Positions 9,624 to 19,566 of a stretch of DNA of 41,725 nt are shown one piece after another; positions within the stretch are counted from its first letter, which is position 1; every line of letters starts with the position of its first letter. The position numbers and the translations under genes were made by a program. This DNA comes from Thalassotalea sp. 42_200_T64 (lineage in GTDB: Bacteria > Pseudomonadota > Gammaproteobacteria > Enterobacterales > Alteromonadaceae), in contig MABC01000088.1 in assembly GCA_002162925.1 (NCBI GenBank), positions 1 through 41,725 on the forward strand, given 5' to 3'. The notes below the pieces were generated by a model. The model was given only the letters and a program-made list of their open reading frames with translations, did not search any database and was not told where the DNA came from.

Positions 9624-12437
9624 ATGATCAAAATAACTATCAAGGATTGGGTTATTTTATTTGCCGTACTGCCAACCATCATTATTGGTTCTAGTTTGGG
9701 GATTTATTTTGCCTACAACAGGATCGTTGCCTTTGATGAAACCATCATAGATAAAGGCAAAACTATCGCCAACACGCTTGCTGTAACCACGGCCTACCGC
9801 ATGAATAATAAGGAGTATTATTCATTACGTAACTTATTGGCTTATGTACAGGGCAGTAATTCCGACTTAATAAAAACCATTTTGTTATTTGATCATAAAA
9901 ACACAAATCTGATAAACAGTAACGGCTCGGGCAATTCAAGCCAATACATCGCCTCACTCCCCAACGGAGAGTTAGAAAAAGAATACATCCAAGAATATGA
10001 TCATAGCTATTTCATTTATTTTCCTATTCGCATCGCCATCTATAAAATCGATCAAAAATCGAATACGAACAAATCCTATTACGGCTATTACGTCATTGAA
10101 ATTAACAAAACTGGCATTTTGTATGAAAAACAAATATTGCTGATTGTCAGTTTACTGGTGGTATTTTTTGGTATATTTTTATCTCTTCATTTTGCCAGAA
10201 GGCTGGTATCTATACTCTCGGGCCCAGTAAAAGAGATGAACGAAATCGTTCTGCAAATTCGCCAAGGGGCGTTGGGGATTAGGATACACGAGCCGTATCA
10301 GGGGGAGTTAGATATTCTTCGAATTGGTATCAACAATATGGCACAAGCGATTGAAGATTATCAGTACGACTTAGAGTCAAATATCGAACAGGCAACCAGA
10401 GACCTACGGACCGCTCTTGAACAATTTGAGGTACAAAACGTACAACTCGATCTTGCCAAACGCAAAGCACAGGAAGCGAATCAGGTAAAATCCGAATTTC
10501 TGGCAAATATGAGTCATGAGTTACGCACACCGTTAAACGGCGTTATCGGTTTTACCCGACAAGTATTAAAAACGCCTTTATCAGAAACTCAACGTGAATT
10601 TCTTACCACCATCGACAACTCGGCAAATAACTTACTGTCAATTATTAACGACATTCTCGACTTCTCAAAACTCGATTCCGGTCGACTGGAAATTGAACAT
10701 ATCCCGTTCAGTTTTAGAGACAGCATTGATGAAGCTATCATCTTGTTTGCAGATTCAGCACATAGCAAAAACATTGAATTATCATTAAATATTAACCAGA
10801 ACTTGCCTAACTCACTTATTGGCGATGCGTTGCGAGTAAAGCAGGTATTAATTAATTTATTAAGCAATGCCATTAAGTTTACCGACTATGGTTATATCGC
10901 CGTGGACGTCGATTATCAAATAAGCAACGACGCCAATATTGAAATCTCAATACAAGTTATCGATACCGGCATAGGTATCAGTGATAAACAAAAAGAATCG
11001 TTATTTAAAGCATTTTCGCAAGCAGATAAAAGCATTACCCGCCTATATGGTGGTACCGGCTTAGGCTTAGTAATTTCTAAACGCTTAGCCAATGAAATGG
11101 GTGGTGATATCAACTTTACCAGTCAGTCTCATAAAGGCTCAAGTTTCATTTTTACCTTTAAAAGTGAAATCAACCAACTGCCGATTGATAGTATTATCGA
11201 ACCCTTTGAGCTTGAACATAAATCAGTCATTTTGTTTGAGCCGCATCAGCGCAGCCGCTTAGCTATGGTAAATATTTTAAAGCATTGGCATATGGAAATT
11301 ACCCTAGTTACTGATTTACGGGAATTACAAAATCAAATCCAACAGCGCAGTTTCGATTATGCCATATTGGGGCAACAAATAGGTTCGACTAACATTAACG
11401 ATGTGAAAGCATTAATCGAGTCTTTATCAATGAGCGTAGGAAAAATGATTTTGGCGATCAATAATAACTCGTTAAGTTTAAAAACATCGTTCATTAATTC
11501 TGGTATTCATTCATGTATTACCAAACCAGTAACCAACAAAAATTTAAAAAATGCACTGTTACAAACTGAACAAACCTTTACTGAAGAGAAAAGCAAAGAA
11601 CTCAAATTAGATCCTGAAAAATTACCAATTTCAGTGCTTGCCGTTGATGATAATCAAGCAAATTTGAAACTCATTCAAACCTTACTTGAACAAAAAATCG
11701 CGACAGTGGTTTTAGCGAGTGATGGCAGAGAAGCCTATAAACTGTGCTGTAGAGAGAAATTTGATTTGATTTTGATGGATATCCAAATGCCTATCCTCGA
11801 TGGCATCAGCGCCTTGAGCAAAATCAAGCATGACTCACTGAACATTCAGACTGGCATTATTGCCGTTACCGCCCATGCCCTCCCCGGAGAAAAAGAAAAA
11901 TACATCCGTTCAGGCTTTGACGGTTATTTGGCAAAACCCATTGACGAAACACTACTAGATCACATTATTTTTGAACACGCACCAATAAAAGATCACAATC
12001 ACAACAATATTATTGCTGCGGTAGAAGCTAAAAAGGATAACTCAGAAAAATTGGCCTATTTAGTACAACATAATTACAACGGCGTCATCGACTGGGCGAT
12101 TTCGATGCAGCGCTCTGCCAATAAATACGAGTTAGCAATAGAGATGTTTAGCTTGTTGATCAATTCGTTACCAGAAACAAAAGTTGCCTTACAAAACAAT
12201 ATAAAATTAACAAACCTACCTAGTGTCAGCTCATTGATACACAAGCTTAACGGTGCGAGTTGTTATGTTGGTGTGCCCAGGCTTGAGAAGGTTGTACAAA
12301 GAATAGAAACACAAATAAAGCAGCAGGTGTCATTAACAGAACTGGAACCGGAATTTTTCGAATTGTTTGATGAAATCGATGCAGTGTTAGCCGTTGCCGA
12401 TGATTTTTTGCAACTCGCGACTGAAAATGCTAAATAA
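9624..12437 (+). CDS. barA: Hybrid sensor histidine kinase BarA (GacS type)
   Basis: Inner-membrane tripartite sensor kinase that phosphorylates the response regulator UvrY/GacA and so controls CsrB-type small RNAs. In the 937-residue protein, TM1 is about 10-31, the periplasmic sensor 32-168, TM2 about 169-190 and a HAMP linker follows. The HisKA domain has the H-box SHELRTPLNG (His298), and the ATPase domain has NLLSNAIKFTD, DTGIGI and GGTGLGL. The first receiver-like domain (about 531-645) is degenerate: FDYAILGQQIG has no Asp where the phosphoacceptor should be. The second receiver (about 672-785) is intact with Asp719 in LILMDIQMP. The C-terminal HPt domain has His873 in LIHKLNGAS. It is divergent from rlmD, the conserved position of barA in gammaproteobacteria. 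Confidence 0.95.
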   Translation: MIKITIKDWVILFAVLPTIIIGSSLGIYFAYNRIVAFDETIIDKGKTIANTLAVTTAYRMNNKEYYSLRNLLAYVQGSNSDLIKTILLFDHKNTNLINSNGSGNSSQYIASLPNGELEKEYIQEYDHSYFIYFPIRIAIYKIDQKSNTNKSYYGYYVIEINKTGILYEKQILLIVSLLVVFFGIFLSLHFARRLVSILSGPVKEMNEIVLQIRQGALGIRIHEPYQGELDILRIGINNMAQAIEDYQYDLESNIEQATRDLRTALEQFEVQNVQLDLAKRKAQEANQVKSEFLANMSHELRTPLNGVIGFTRQVLKTPLSETQREFLTTIDNSANNLLSIINDILDFSKLDSGRLEIEHIPFSFRDSIDEAIILFADSAHSKNIELSLNINQNLPNSLIGDALRVKQVLINLLSNAIKFTDYGYIAVDVDYQISNDANIEISIQVIDTGIGISDKQKESLFKAFSQADKSITRLYGGTGLGLVISKRLANEMGGDINFTSQSHKGSSFIFTFKSEINQLPIDSIIEPFELEHKSVILFEPHQRSRLAMVNILKHWHMEITLVTDLRELQNQIQQRSFDYAILGQQIGSTNINDVKALIESLSMSVGKMILAINNNSLSLKTSFINSGIHSCITKPVTNKNLKNALLQTEQTFTEEKSKELKLDPEKLPISVLAVDDNQANLKLIQTLLEQKIATVVLASDGREAYKLCCREKFDLILMDIQMPILDGISALSKIKHDSLNIQTGIIAVTAHALPGEKEKYIRSGFDGYLAKPIDETLLDHIIFEHAPIKDHNHNNIIAAVEAKKDNSEKLAYLVQHNYNGVIDWAISMQRSANKYELAIEMFSLLINSLPETKVALQNNIKLTNLPSVSSLIHKLNGASCYVGVPRLEKVVQRIETQIKQQVSLTELEPEFFELFDEIDAVLAVADDFLQLATENAK

Positions 12438-12453
12438 CCTGAACTCGGGATAC
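12435..12453. repeat. Half-site of the AACCTGA...GGGATA repeat at the barA stop
   Basis: TAACCTGAACTCGGGATA begins with the TAA stop codon of barA. It matches one arm of the palindrome at 8137-8179, but no second arm is present before acpS. Confidence 0.55.
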
Positions 12454-12472
12454 TATAGTTGGTAACTGAAAG

Positions 12473-12853
12473 CTAAGCACTCAGTACCACGAAGGCTAAA
12501 GCGTACTCTTTTTCATCAGATAAACTTATGTGCCAGGTAGTTGCCGTTAACTGCAGAGCCAATTCTAAAGCTCTGCCAGTTAACTCAAGTGTGGGTTTAC
12601 CTGAGGGTAAATTAACAATATTAAAGTGCTGAAACGAGACACCATCAGCAATACCAGTACCTAGTGCTTTCGCCGCCGCTTCTTTGCCTGCCCAGCGTTT
12701 CGCCAAAAATCGTTCCGGCTGTTTTAAGCTCAAATACCTTTCATGCTCTGCCGGCGTTAACACCCGCAACGCCAATCGTGCTCTTGCCTTGTCAGCCATA
12801 TTTTTGATACGACTGATCTCGACAATATCATTTCCGATACCAACTACTGACAT
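12473..12853 (-). CDS. acpS: Holo-[acyl-carrier-protein] synthase
   Basis: Transfers 4'-phosphopantetheine from CoA to apo-acyl carrier protein, activating it for fatty acid synthesis. It has the usual length of 126 residues. The family motifs are intact: GIGNDIVEI with the Mg-binding Asp9, and RWAGKEAAAKALGTG with Glu58. It is the last gene of the leftward cluster, 87 bases after pdxJ, and convergent with barA. The pdxJ-acpS order is conserved in enterobacteria. The gap to pdxJ is filled by repeat DNA. Confidence 0.96.
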   Translation of the reverse strand: MSVVGIGNDIVEISRIKNMADKARARLALRVLTPAEHERYLSLKQPERFLAKRWAGKEAAAKALGTGIADGVSFQHFNIVNLPSGKPTLELTGRALELALQLTATTWHISLSDEKEYALAFVVLSA

Positions 12854-12865
12854 ATGTTTCCTAAG

Positions 12866-12935
12866 GGATAAAAGCTGCGGGCTACGGGCTAAAAGATGCA
12901 GCCTGCTTGTAGCTCGTAGCTCGTAGCTCGTTGCT
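12866..12935. repeat. GC-rich repeat of the GCTCGTAGC family between pdxJ and acpS
   Basis: The segment contains GCTGCGGGCTACGGGCT, GCAGCCTGCTTGTAGC and three perfect tandem copies of TAGCTCG (12910-12930). The same words occur in repeat copies A and B at 2670-2864 and 4130-4300, so this is a shorter relative of that family lying inside the gene cluster. Confidence 0.65.
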
Positions 12936-12940
12936 ATTTT

Positions 12941-13672
12941 TTACTGCCTTGCTTCAATCATCAAGCGTTTCATATCGCGTACGGCTTTATCTAAACCATC
13001 GATAGCCGCACGAGCAATAATGGCGTGGCCAATGTTCAATTCAATAATTTCTTTGATTGCCGCAATCGGTTTTACGTTAAAGTAATTCAAGCCATGGCCG
13101 GCATTTACTTTTAAGCCTAAACTGTGCGCATATTTAATGCCGTCAATTAAGCGTACTAGCTCCGCTTGTTGTTTATCTTCGGTTTCTGCATCAGCATAAT
13201 GGCCGGTATGAATTTCAATAAACGGTGCCCCTGAAGCTTTGGCGGCTTCTATTTGTTTAGTATCGGCGTCAATAAATAAACTGACTTTTGTACCCGCTGC
13301 AGCTAAACGTTCAATCGCGCTACTGACTTTGTCCATTTGTCCGGCAACATCCAAGCCACCTTCAGTGGTTAACTCTTCACGTTTTTCAGGGACTAAACAA
13401 CAAAATTCGGGCTTAATACGACAAGCAATGTCCAACATTTCATTGGTCACCGCCATTTCCAGGTTCATTCTACTTTGAATTGTATTTGCCATCACCTCGA
13501 CATCGCGATCATTAATATGACGCCTGTCTTCCCGTAGATGAATAGTGATACCATCGGCACCAGCATGTTCAGCCACACAGGCGGCATGGGCAGGATCCGG
13601 GTAAGTCGTGCCTCGGGCCTGGCGTAACGTTGCAATATGGTCAACATTAACACCCAATAAAATATCGCTCAT
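12941..13672 (-). CDS. pdxJ: Pyridoxine 5'-phosphate synthase
   Basis: Condenses 3-amino-2-oxopropyl phosphate with 1-deoxy-D-xylulose 5-phosphate to pyridoxine 5'-phosphate, the last ring-forming step of DXP-dependent vitamin B6 synthesis. It is a 243-residue TIM barrel. The N-terminal signature [17 protein letters not shown] is intact, followed by [29 protein letters not shown] and [11 protein letters not shown], all typical PdxJ segments. It lies 132 bases downstream of recO on the same strand; recO-pdxJ-acpS is the conserved order. Confidence 0.97.
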   Translation of the reverse strand: MSDILLGVNVDHIATLRQARGTTYPDPAHAACVAEHAGADGITIHLREDRRHINDRDVEVMANTIQSRMNLEMAVTNEMLDIACRIKPEFCCLVPEKREELTTEGGLDVAGQMDKVSSAIERLAAAGTKVSLFIDADTKQIEAAKASGAPFIEIHTGHYADAETEDKQQAELVRLIDGIKYAHSLGLKVNAGHGLNYFNVKPIAAIKEIIELNIGHAIIARAAIDGLDKAVRDMKRLMIEARQ

Positions 13673-13721
13673 AAAACTTGCTCTCTTAATTTCATTTCAT
13701 CTATTTAATTAAATCTAATTT

Positions 13722-13755
13722 ATACCAATAACAAGGCAATACCAATTTGATTATG
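13722..13755. repeat. ATACCAAT-type repeat arms between recO and pdxJ
   Basis: ATACCAATAAC (13722 onward) and ATACCAATTTGATTA (13739-13753) are two same-direction copies of the arm found in the palindromes at 26870-26921 and 37335-37380. There is no matching inverted arm here, so this looks like a decayed or solo form. Confidence 0.45.
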
Positions 13756-13804
13756 AATGTGATCGATTTTTTCATGAGGAAAAACGAATAAACGAAGCGG
13801 CAGC

Positions 13805-14542
13805 TTATTTGGCAAACCTATTGTTGAATAGTTTGCGGCTATTTAACGGTTTTTCCCCTAAATAACTCTGTAAAACCTGTCGCATCAGGCGTTTACAGGT
13901 TAATAATACGTCTGCCGGCTCTAATTTACCATCACCAATTGCAATTATGTGCAGAAGATTGTAGCGGGGTAAAGACAAATCAAAATCGGCCTGCACAAAC
14001 CCTTGTTCGGGCACAAAATGCACTTCATTGCCGCTCGGCTCACTAATTTGCATTGATGGTTGTGCTGATTGTTGTTCGAGTCCATGAAAATCTAATGAAA
14101 AGCCTAATTCGGCCAATAAGGTTAATTCGAACTTCCTCAGCATCGGCTCTAAAGACGACTGCTGCAGTAACTTGTGCAAACTTGTTTGATAGAGCTGAAA
14201 TAAACTCTCGCATGGAATATTTTCTGGCAATAGCCGTACCATAAGCTCATTTAGGTAGAAGCCACTAAATAGGAAGTCGCCGCTTAGCGCTAAACTTTTA
14301 TCGGCGTGTTCGATACGGGATAATGACTTTAAGTCATTGTTGCCCTTCAACTCTACCAGTAAACAGGCAAATGGCTGCAGCAAGCCTTTTTTGTTGGTTT
14401 TCTTACTTTTGCCAATATAAACCACTGCACTCACATGACCATTTTGCTCGGTAAGTAAATTAACCAATAAACTACTATCTCGGTAAGGGCGAGAGTGGAG
14501 TAGAAAAGCTTTTTGCAGGTTGAGTTCTTTACTCACAGACAT
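13805..14542 (-). CDS. recO: DNA repair protein RecO
   Basis: RecFOR pathway mediator that loads RecA on SSB-coated single-stranded DNA and anneals complementary strands. It is 245 residues, the usual length. The N-terminal OB-fold shows LHSRPYRDSSLLVNLLTEQNG and then GLLQPFACL, typical of RecO. The central helical region has FSGFYLNELMVRLLP and the C-terminal part ends with the conserved KPLNSRKLF. The zinc-binding cysteines of some RecO proteins are absent, as is usual in gammaproteobacteria. It lies 28 bases after era on the same strand. Confidence 0.94.
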   Translation of the reverse strand: MSVSKELNLQKAFLLHSRPYRDSSLLVNLLTEQNGHVSAVVYIGKSKKTNKKGLLQPFACLLVELKGNNDLKSLSRIEHADKSLALSGDFLFSGFYLNELMVRLLPENIPCESLFQLYQTSLHKLLQQSSLEPMLRKFELTLLAELGFSLDFHGLEQQSAQPSMQISEPSGNEVHFVPEQGFVQADFDLSLPRYNLLHIIAIGDGKLEPADVLLTCKRLMRQVLQSYLGEKPLNSRKLFNNRFAK

Positions 14543-14570
14543 AGCCAGGCGTTTGCATTAGCGGTTAAAA

Positions 14571-15509
14571 TTAACCGGAATAATCATCACCGTAACCTAA
14601 ACTGCGTAACGCTCTTTCGTCATCAGCCCAGCCAGACTTCACTTTCACCCAAGTTTCGAGAAACACTTTGCGCTCAAACATGGCTTCCATATCTCTGCGC
14701 GCTTCACGACCAATGGTTTTCAACTTTTCACCTTTTTTGCCAATTACCATACGTTTTTGCGTATCACGCTCGACTAAAATCAAGGCATTAATGTGCAAAA
14801 TGCCTTTATCATCGGTTTTGAATTGCTCTATTTCTACCGTGGTCGAATATGGCAGTTCATCGCCAGTAAAGCGAATTAGCTTCTCTCTGACGATTTCAGA
14901 GGCCATGAAACGAGACGATCTATCGGTAACATAGTCTTCCGGAAACCAAAAATCGCCACCCGGTAAAGACGATAAACAGATCTCTCGTATCTTATCGACT
15001 TTATCGCCTTTAACCGCACTGATAGGGACAATTTCTTGAAAATCATGTAACGCCGCTATTTTTTGTAAATGCGGTAATAACTCTTCTTTATCCTGGACAT
15101 TATCAATTTTGTTCACCGCTAGCACTACCGGACGGCCTGATTGCTTAACTTTACGTAGCACCAGTTCGTCATCACTGGTCCAGTGAGTACCTTCGACTAG
15201 AAAGATAATCAGCTCAACCTCGGCAATCGTACTGCTCGCAGCCCGATTCATTAAGCGGTTAATTGCCCGTTTTTCTTCTAAGTGTAAACCCGGGGTATCC
15301 ACCAAAACCGCCTGACGATTACCTTCGGTTAATATGCCCAAAATACGATGGCGAGTGGTTTGTGGTTTTCGCGAGGTGATGCTAATTTTCTGCCCTAACA
15401 AGGCATTCAACAGAGTAGATTTACCAACATTGGGACGACCGACTAATGCCACTAAACCACAAAAATTGTCACTTTGGCTTTCACCTTTTAAATCGTCGCT
15501 ATTTAACAT
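14571..15509 (-). CDS. era: GTPase Era
   Basis: Essential GTPase that binds the 3' end of 16S rRNA and assists 30S subunit maturation. It is 312 residues long. The G domain shows G1 GRPNVGKST (24-32), switch KPQTTRHR, G3 DTPG (71-74) and G4 NKID (133-136). The C-terminal KH domain has [19 protein letters not shown]. It overlaps the end of rnc by 11 bases, so translation is probably coupled. rnc-era-recO is a conserved operon. Confidence 0.97.
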   Translation of the reverse strand: MLNSDDLKGESQSDNFCGLVALVGRPNVGKSTLLNALLGQKISITSRKPQTTRHRILGILTEGNRQAVLVDTPGLHLEEKRAINRLMNRAASSTIAEVELIIFLVEGTHWTSDDELVLRKVKQSGRPVVLAVNKIDNVQDKEELLPHLQKIAALHDFQEIVPISAVKGDKVDKIREICLSSLPGGDFWFPEDYVTDRSSRFMASEIVREKLIRFTGDELPYSTTVEIEQFKTDDKGILHINALILVERDTQKRMVIGKKGEKLKTIGREARRDMEAMFERKVFLETWVKVKSGWADDERALRSLGYGDDYSG

Positions 15510-16182
15510 TTAATTGCTCCAATGCCTGTTCGGCAGCCGCTTGTTCGGCTTTTCTTCGAGATGTTCCTTTACTCATAATGGCATCAGCTAACGTTTCAAT
15601 TACGCAACTGATAGTAAATTGCTGGTTATGCGATTGTCCTGTCGTGGCAATCACTTCATATTTGGGCAGAGCTAATTTGCGCCCTTGTAAATATTCTTGT
15701 AACCGGGTTTTGGGATCTTTTTGGCTTTGTCCCGGATTGATTACACTGATACGCAGGGCAAACCAATCGAGAATTAGTTGCCGGCAAGTTGGCATATCCG
15801 AATCTAAGAATACTGCGCCGATAATCGCTTCAATGGCATCTTCTAAAATGGAGTCTCGACGAAAACCGCCGCTTTTTAACTCGCCTGGGCCTAAGACCAA
15901 GTAATCGCCCAAGCCAAAACTGCGGCCAATTTCAGCAAGTGTAACACCACGTACTAAGGTTGAACGCATACGAGTAAGCTCGCCTTCACTGGCTTGTGGA
16001 AATTTTTCAAACAAGACGCGGGCAATAACATAGCCTAAAATAGAATCACCTAAAAACTCTAAGCGTTCATTATTGGCTCCCTTGGCACTACGATGAGTTA
16101 ATGCCTGAATCAGTAATTGTTCATCATTAAATTGATGACCCAGCTTGGTTGCCAGCCGATTTAAGTGTAATGGTTTAGTCAA
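15499..16182 (-). CDS. rnc: Ribonuclease III
   Basis: Endonuclease that cuts double-stranded RNA, including rRNA precursors. It is 227 residues long. The RNase III domain has the signature [14 protein letters not shown] with Asp46, and the second acidic site [14 protein letters not shown] with Glu118. The C-terminal double-stranded RNA-binding domain runs from [11 protein letters not shown] to [11 protein letters not shown]. Its start directly abuts the lepB stop, and its end overlaps era by 11 bases. In E. coli RNase III cuts its own mRNA leader; I did not find an obvious equivalent because there is no leader between lepB and rnc. Confidence 0.97.
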   Translation of the reverse strand: MTKPLHLNRLATKLGHQFNDEQLLIQALTHRSAKGANNERLEFLGDSILGYVIARVLFEKFPQASEGELTRMRSTLVRGVTLAEIGRSFGLGDYLVLGPGELKSGGFRRDSILEDAIEAIIGAVFLDSDMPTCRQLILDWFALRISVINPGQSQKDPKTRLQEYLQGRKLALPKYEVIATTGQSHNQQFTISCVIETLADAIMSKGTSRRKAEQAAAEQALEQLNVK

Positions 16183-17103
16183 TTAATTAATTCCACCAAT
16201 GCGGTTAAAACGAACGCCTGAAGGTATCCAGGTAGGTAAAAAGTCAGCCTCACTGCGTTCAAAGTCAAAACTCATCCATATGGCAACAGCCTCACCGACC
16301 AGCGCTTCTTCAGGAACAAAGCCCCAAAAACGGCCATCGAGAGAGTTGTCGCGATTATCCCCCATCATCAGGTATTGACCTTCTGGTACTAACCATTCGC
16401 CTTTTTTCAAGCCCGGTTGGTTATAAAACCTGTGGTTTTGTGGGTAGGTATTGTTATTAACTAAAATTTCATGGGTTTTATTTGGCATTGCCGATTCATA
16501 ACGCGTTAATGGCATGCCCGATTTTAGATATTCGCCAGTTTTCTTGAACGTTGTTAATACTTGCTGCATTTGCGGGCAGGATGTTGCATTTTCATCGCAT
16601 TTAGGTTGGATATACAATGATTTGTTGCGATAAACCACTCTGTCACCAGGTACGCCAATAACCCTTTTGATAAAATCAATATTGGGATCTACCGGGTATT
16701 TAAATACCACAACATCACCACGTTCAGGTGAGCCAATATCGAAAAATTTATTGCGGGCAACAGGTTCGCGTAAGCCATAATTAAATTTATTCACCAAAAT
16801 AAAGTCGCCGTCAAATAACGTTGGCATCATTGAGCCGGATGGAATTTGGAACGGTTCATAGATAAACGAACGCAAAATAAGCACAAAGGCAATCACCGGA
16901 AATACTTGTACCGAGGTATCGATCCAGGCATTCGGGGTAGTGATTTTTTCAATCGCAACCTGATCAAGAGGTTGCGCACATTGCTCTTGTGTGGATAGTA
17001 AGTTCAATTGACGCTTTGGCGCATAAAAAAACTTATCGAGAAAATATACGATGCCCGTTACTATCGTAATGACCACCAAAAATAATGAAAAATACATCGC
17101 CAT
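16183..17103 (-). CDS. lepB: Signal peptidase I
   Basis: Inner-membrane serine protease that removes Sec and Tat signal peptides on the periplasmic side. It is 306 residues long. There are two N-terminal membrane segments, about 4-22 and 64-80. Catalytic Ser91 lies in QIPSGSMMPTL and the general base Lys146 in DFIKRVIGVPGDR, followed by box E, MGDNRDNSLDGR. It lies seven bases after lepA and abuts rnc, so it is part of a tight operon. An in-frame ATG two codons in is also possible. Confidence 0.97.
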   Translation of the reverse strand: MAMYFSLFLVVITIVTGIVYFLDKFFYAPKRQLNLLSTQEQCAQPLDQVAIEKITTPNAWIDTSVQVFPVIAFVLILRSFIYEPFQIPSGSMMPTLFDGDFILVNKFNYGLREPVARNKFFDIGSPERGDVVVFKYPVDPNIDFIKRVIGVPGDRVVYRNKSLYIQPKCDENATSCPQMQQVLTTFKKTGEYLKSGMPLTRYESAMPNKTHEILVNNNTYPQNHRFYNQPGLKKGEWLVPEGQYLMMGDNRDNSLDGRFWGFVPEEALVGEAVAIWMSFDFERSEADFLPTWIPSGVRFNRIGGIN

Positions 17104-17110
17104 AAAATAA

Positions 17111-18901
17111 TTACTTCCCTAACTTAAGTACGGCCATAAACGCTTCTTGTGGCACTTCGACATTACCCACTTGTTTCATCCGTTTTTTGCCTTCCTTTTG
17201 TTTTTGTAATAATTTCTTCTTACGAGAAATATCACCACCATAACATTTGGCGATTACGTTCTTGCGTAACTGTTTCACCGTTGTCCGGGCAATCACGTTA
17301 CTACCAATAGTCGCTTGAATGGCAACGTCAAACATTTGACGGTGAATAAGCTCTTTCAGTTTATCCACTAACTGACGACCCCGTGATACTGAATTGCTGC
17401 GATGGGTGATCATCGCTAACGCATCCACTCTGTCGCCGTTAATTAACACATCGGTGCGCACCATATCTGAGGCCTCAAAACGAATAAAGTTATATTCCAG
17501 TGACGCATAACCGCGACTGGTGGATTTCAATTTGTCAAAGAAGTCCATCACCACTTCCGCCATCGGCAGTTCGTAATGCACCGCAACCTGATTGCCGTGA
17601 TAGGTTAAATTCTTTTGCACGCCACGTTTTTGAATACATAAGGTAATGACATTTCCTAAGTGTTCTTGCGGCACTAAAATATGCGCTTCTACTATCGGCT
17701 CTCTAATTTCATCAATTTCATTGACCGCCGGTAAATCCGATGGATTGTCTACTTTGACAACATTGCCGTTAGTGCATAACACTTCATAGTTAACCGTAGG
17801 TGCCGTGGTGATCAAGTCCAGATCATATTCACGCGCTAAACGCTCTTGGATAATTTCCATGTGCAACATGCCAAGGAAGCCACAACGGAAACCAAAACCC
17901 AGCGCGCCAGAACTTTCTGGTTCGAAGAATAACGAGGCATCGTTCAGGCTTAATTTGTTTAATGCATCGCGGAAGTTTTCAAAATCATCGGAACTGATGG
18001 GGAAAATACCGGCATAAACTTGGGGGGTGACTTTTTGAAAACCCGGCAGTTCTTTTTCAGCAGGCCTACGTGTTAACGTTAACGTGTCACCAACAGGGGC
18101 TCCGTGTATTTCTTTAATTCCGGCAATAATAAAGCCAACTTCACCGGTTTTTAAGACACCCGTTTCCATTTGTTTTGGCGTAAAAATACCAACTTTATCA
18201 ATTTGATGGCTTTGCCCGGTCGACATCACCGTCATTTTATCACCGGTTTTAAGCTCTCCGTGCATTACCCGTACTAAAGACACTACGCCCTGATAGTTAT
18301 CAAACCAGGAATCTATGATCAGCGCCTGCAGCTTGCCATCCGGTTCGCCAACGGGTGGTGGTACATTGGCGACGATGCTTTCTAGTACTTCTTCAATACC
18401 AATACCGGTTTTCGCACTACACTGCACCGCGTCAGTTGCATCAATGCCGATGATATCTTCTATTTCTTCCGCCACTCGGTCAGGTTCGGCCTGAGGTAAG
18501 TCAATTTTATTTAAAATTGGCACCACCTCTAAATCCATTTCAATGGCGGTGTAACAGTTTGCCAGCGTTTGTGCTTCTACACCCTGGCCCGCATCCACCA
18601 CCAACAATGCACCTTCACAGGCGGCCAATGAGCGGGAAACTTCATAAGAAAAATCAACGTGGCCGGGAGTGTCGATAAAGTTTAGCTGATAGACTTCGCC
18701 GTCTTTGGCTTTATAATCCAGGGTGACACTTTGCGCTTTAATGGTAATGCCGCGTTCACGTTCCAGATCCATAGAATCTAATACTTGTGCCGCCATTTCA
18801 CGGTTTGACAGGCCGCCACAAAATTGAATTAACCGATCAGACAGAGTGGATTTACCATGATCAATGTGGGCGATAATTGAGAAATTTCGAATGTGCTTCA
18901 T
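17111..18901 (-). CDS. lepA: Elongation factor 4 (LepA), ribosome-associated GTPase
   Basis: Translational GTPase. It was first described as a back-translocase and is now mainly linked to 30S assembly and initiation. It is 596 residues long. The G domain has AHIDHGKST (11-19), DTPGHVDF and NKIDLP. EF-G-like domains II and III follow, and the LepA-specific C-terminal domain ends in [19 protein letters not shown]. It begins 122 bases after rseC and is followed at once by lepB. Confidence 0.98.
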   Translation of the reverse strand: MKHIRNFSIIAHIDHGKSTLSDRLIQFCGGLSNREMAAQVLDSMDLERERGITIKAQSVTLDYKAKDGEVYQLNFIDTPGHVDFSYEVSRSLAACEGALLVVDAGQGVEAQTLANCYTAIEMDLEVVPILNKIDLPQAEPDRVAEEIEDIIGIDATDAVQCSAKTGIGIEEVLESIVANVPPPVGEPDGKLQALIIDSWFDNYQGVVSLVRVMHGELKTGDKMTVMSTGQSHQIDKVGIFTPKQMETGVLKTGEVGFIIAGIKEIHGAPVGDTLTLTRRPAEKELPGFQKVTPQVYAGIFPISSDDFENFRDALNKLSLNDASLFFEPESSGALGFGFRCGFLGMLHMEIIQERLAREYDLDLITTAPTVNYEVLCTNGNVVKVDNPSDLPAVNEIDEIREPIVEAHILVPQEHLGNVITLCIQKRGVQKNLTYHGNQVAVHYELPMAEVVMDFFDKLKSTSRGYASLEYNFIRFEASDMVRTDVLINGDRVDALAMITHRSNSVSRGRQLVDKLKELIHRQMFDVAIQATIGSNVIARTTVKQLRKNVIAKCYGGDISRKKKLLQKQKEGKKRMKQVGNVEVPQEAFMAVLKLGK

Positions 18902-19023
18902 AAAAGAGCTTTTAATAGATACGTAAATACAAAATAATTATGCGTGATTTTAGCGAATTTAAGGCAAGCTAGCTATCTATTTCACTGATTTTAGGCTTTA
19001 AATCTGTAACAGGAGATATATTA

Positions 19024-19503
19024 CTAGGAATTGAGTTCGACAGTAGCAATGATATCGGCACATTTACGCAGCAGTTTAGGTTGTAAATTGGCTTGTGCAT
19101 GCAGACTACTTTGCTTTTTTTGCGCGATAACAAACCCTAAATACCCCCCCACGCCAGCAAAAATCAAGGCGATAAGTTCGTGCAGTTGTAACTGCTCTAC
19201 CAGATAAAACTGGCCAATAGTGGCGAACGCTATCATCATCAATAGCGGCAATAAATAGACTTGCAAGGCACTGCCTAACAGACTTTTTTCTGACAAGCCA
19301 ATCACCACCTCATCGCCAACCTGCAAATTGTGTTGCCCGGCTGTGATTGTGGTGGTCAGTGCTTTATGGGGAATGGCTTTGGCAATTTGACCACTGCCAC
19401 AATCATCTTGCTGATGACAGCTATGACACGTTGATTTAATGGTACTGGTGACTGTTACATGCCTGCCATTAATGGCAACAACAGTGGCGGTTTCTTCAAT
19501 CAT
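19024..19503 (-). CDS. rseC: RseC family protein (SoxR reducing / sigma-E modulator)
   Basis: Inner-membrane protein of the rpoE operon. RseC-type proteins are linked to SoxR reduction and have a minor effect on sigma-E. It is 159 residues long. The N-terminal cytoplasmic part has a cysteine cluster, Cys26, Cys29 and Cys35 (CHSCHQQDDCGSG), that could bind a metal or iron-sulfur centre. Two membrane segments follow, about 83-105 and 109-130. It lies 63 bases after rseB on the same strand. A run of seven Cs at 19144-19150 inside the gene is a possible slippage site. Confidence 0.93.
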   Translation of the reverse strand: MIEETATVVAINGRHVTVTSTIKSTCHSCHQQDDCGSGQIAKAIPHKALTTTITAGQHNLQVGDEVVIGLSEKSLLGSALQVYLLPLLMMIAFATIGQFYLVEQLQLHELIALIFAGVGGYLGFVIAQKKQSSLHAQANLQPKLLRKCADIIATVELNS

Positions 19504-19514
19504 TACCTTATTTT

Positions 19515-19545
19515 ATACCAATTCTATCTGCATTATCGTACTAAA
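19515..19545. repeat. Solo ATACCAATT repeat arm between rseB and rseC
   Basis: ATACCAATTCTATCTGCATTAT at the rseB-rseC junction resembles the arms of the ATACCAA family. No inverted partner is visible in the 63-base gap. Confidence 0.3.
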
Positions 19546-19566
19546 TACAATTAAGCCTAGTTCTGC

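Noticed and set aside
12910-12930. CRISPR-like array
   Set aside because: The units are 7 bp and contiguous, without spacers.
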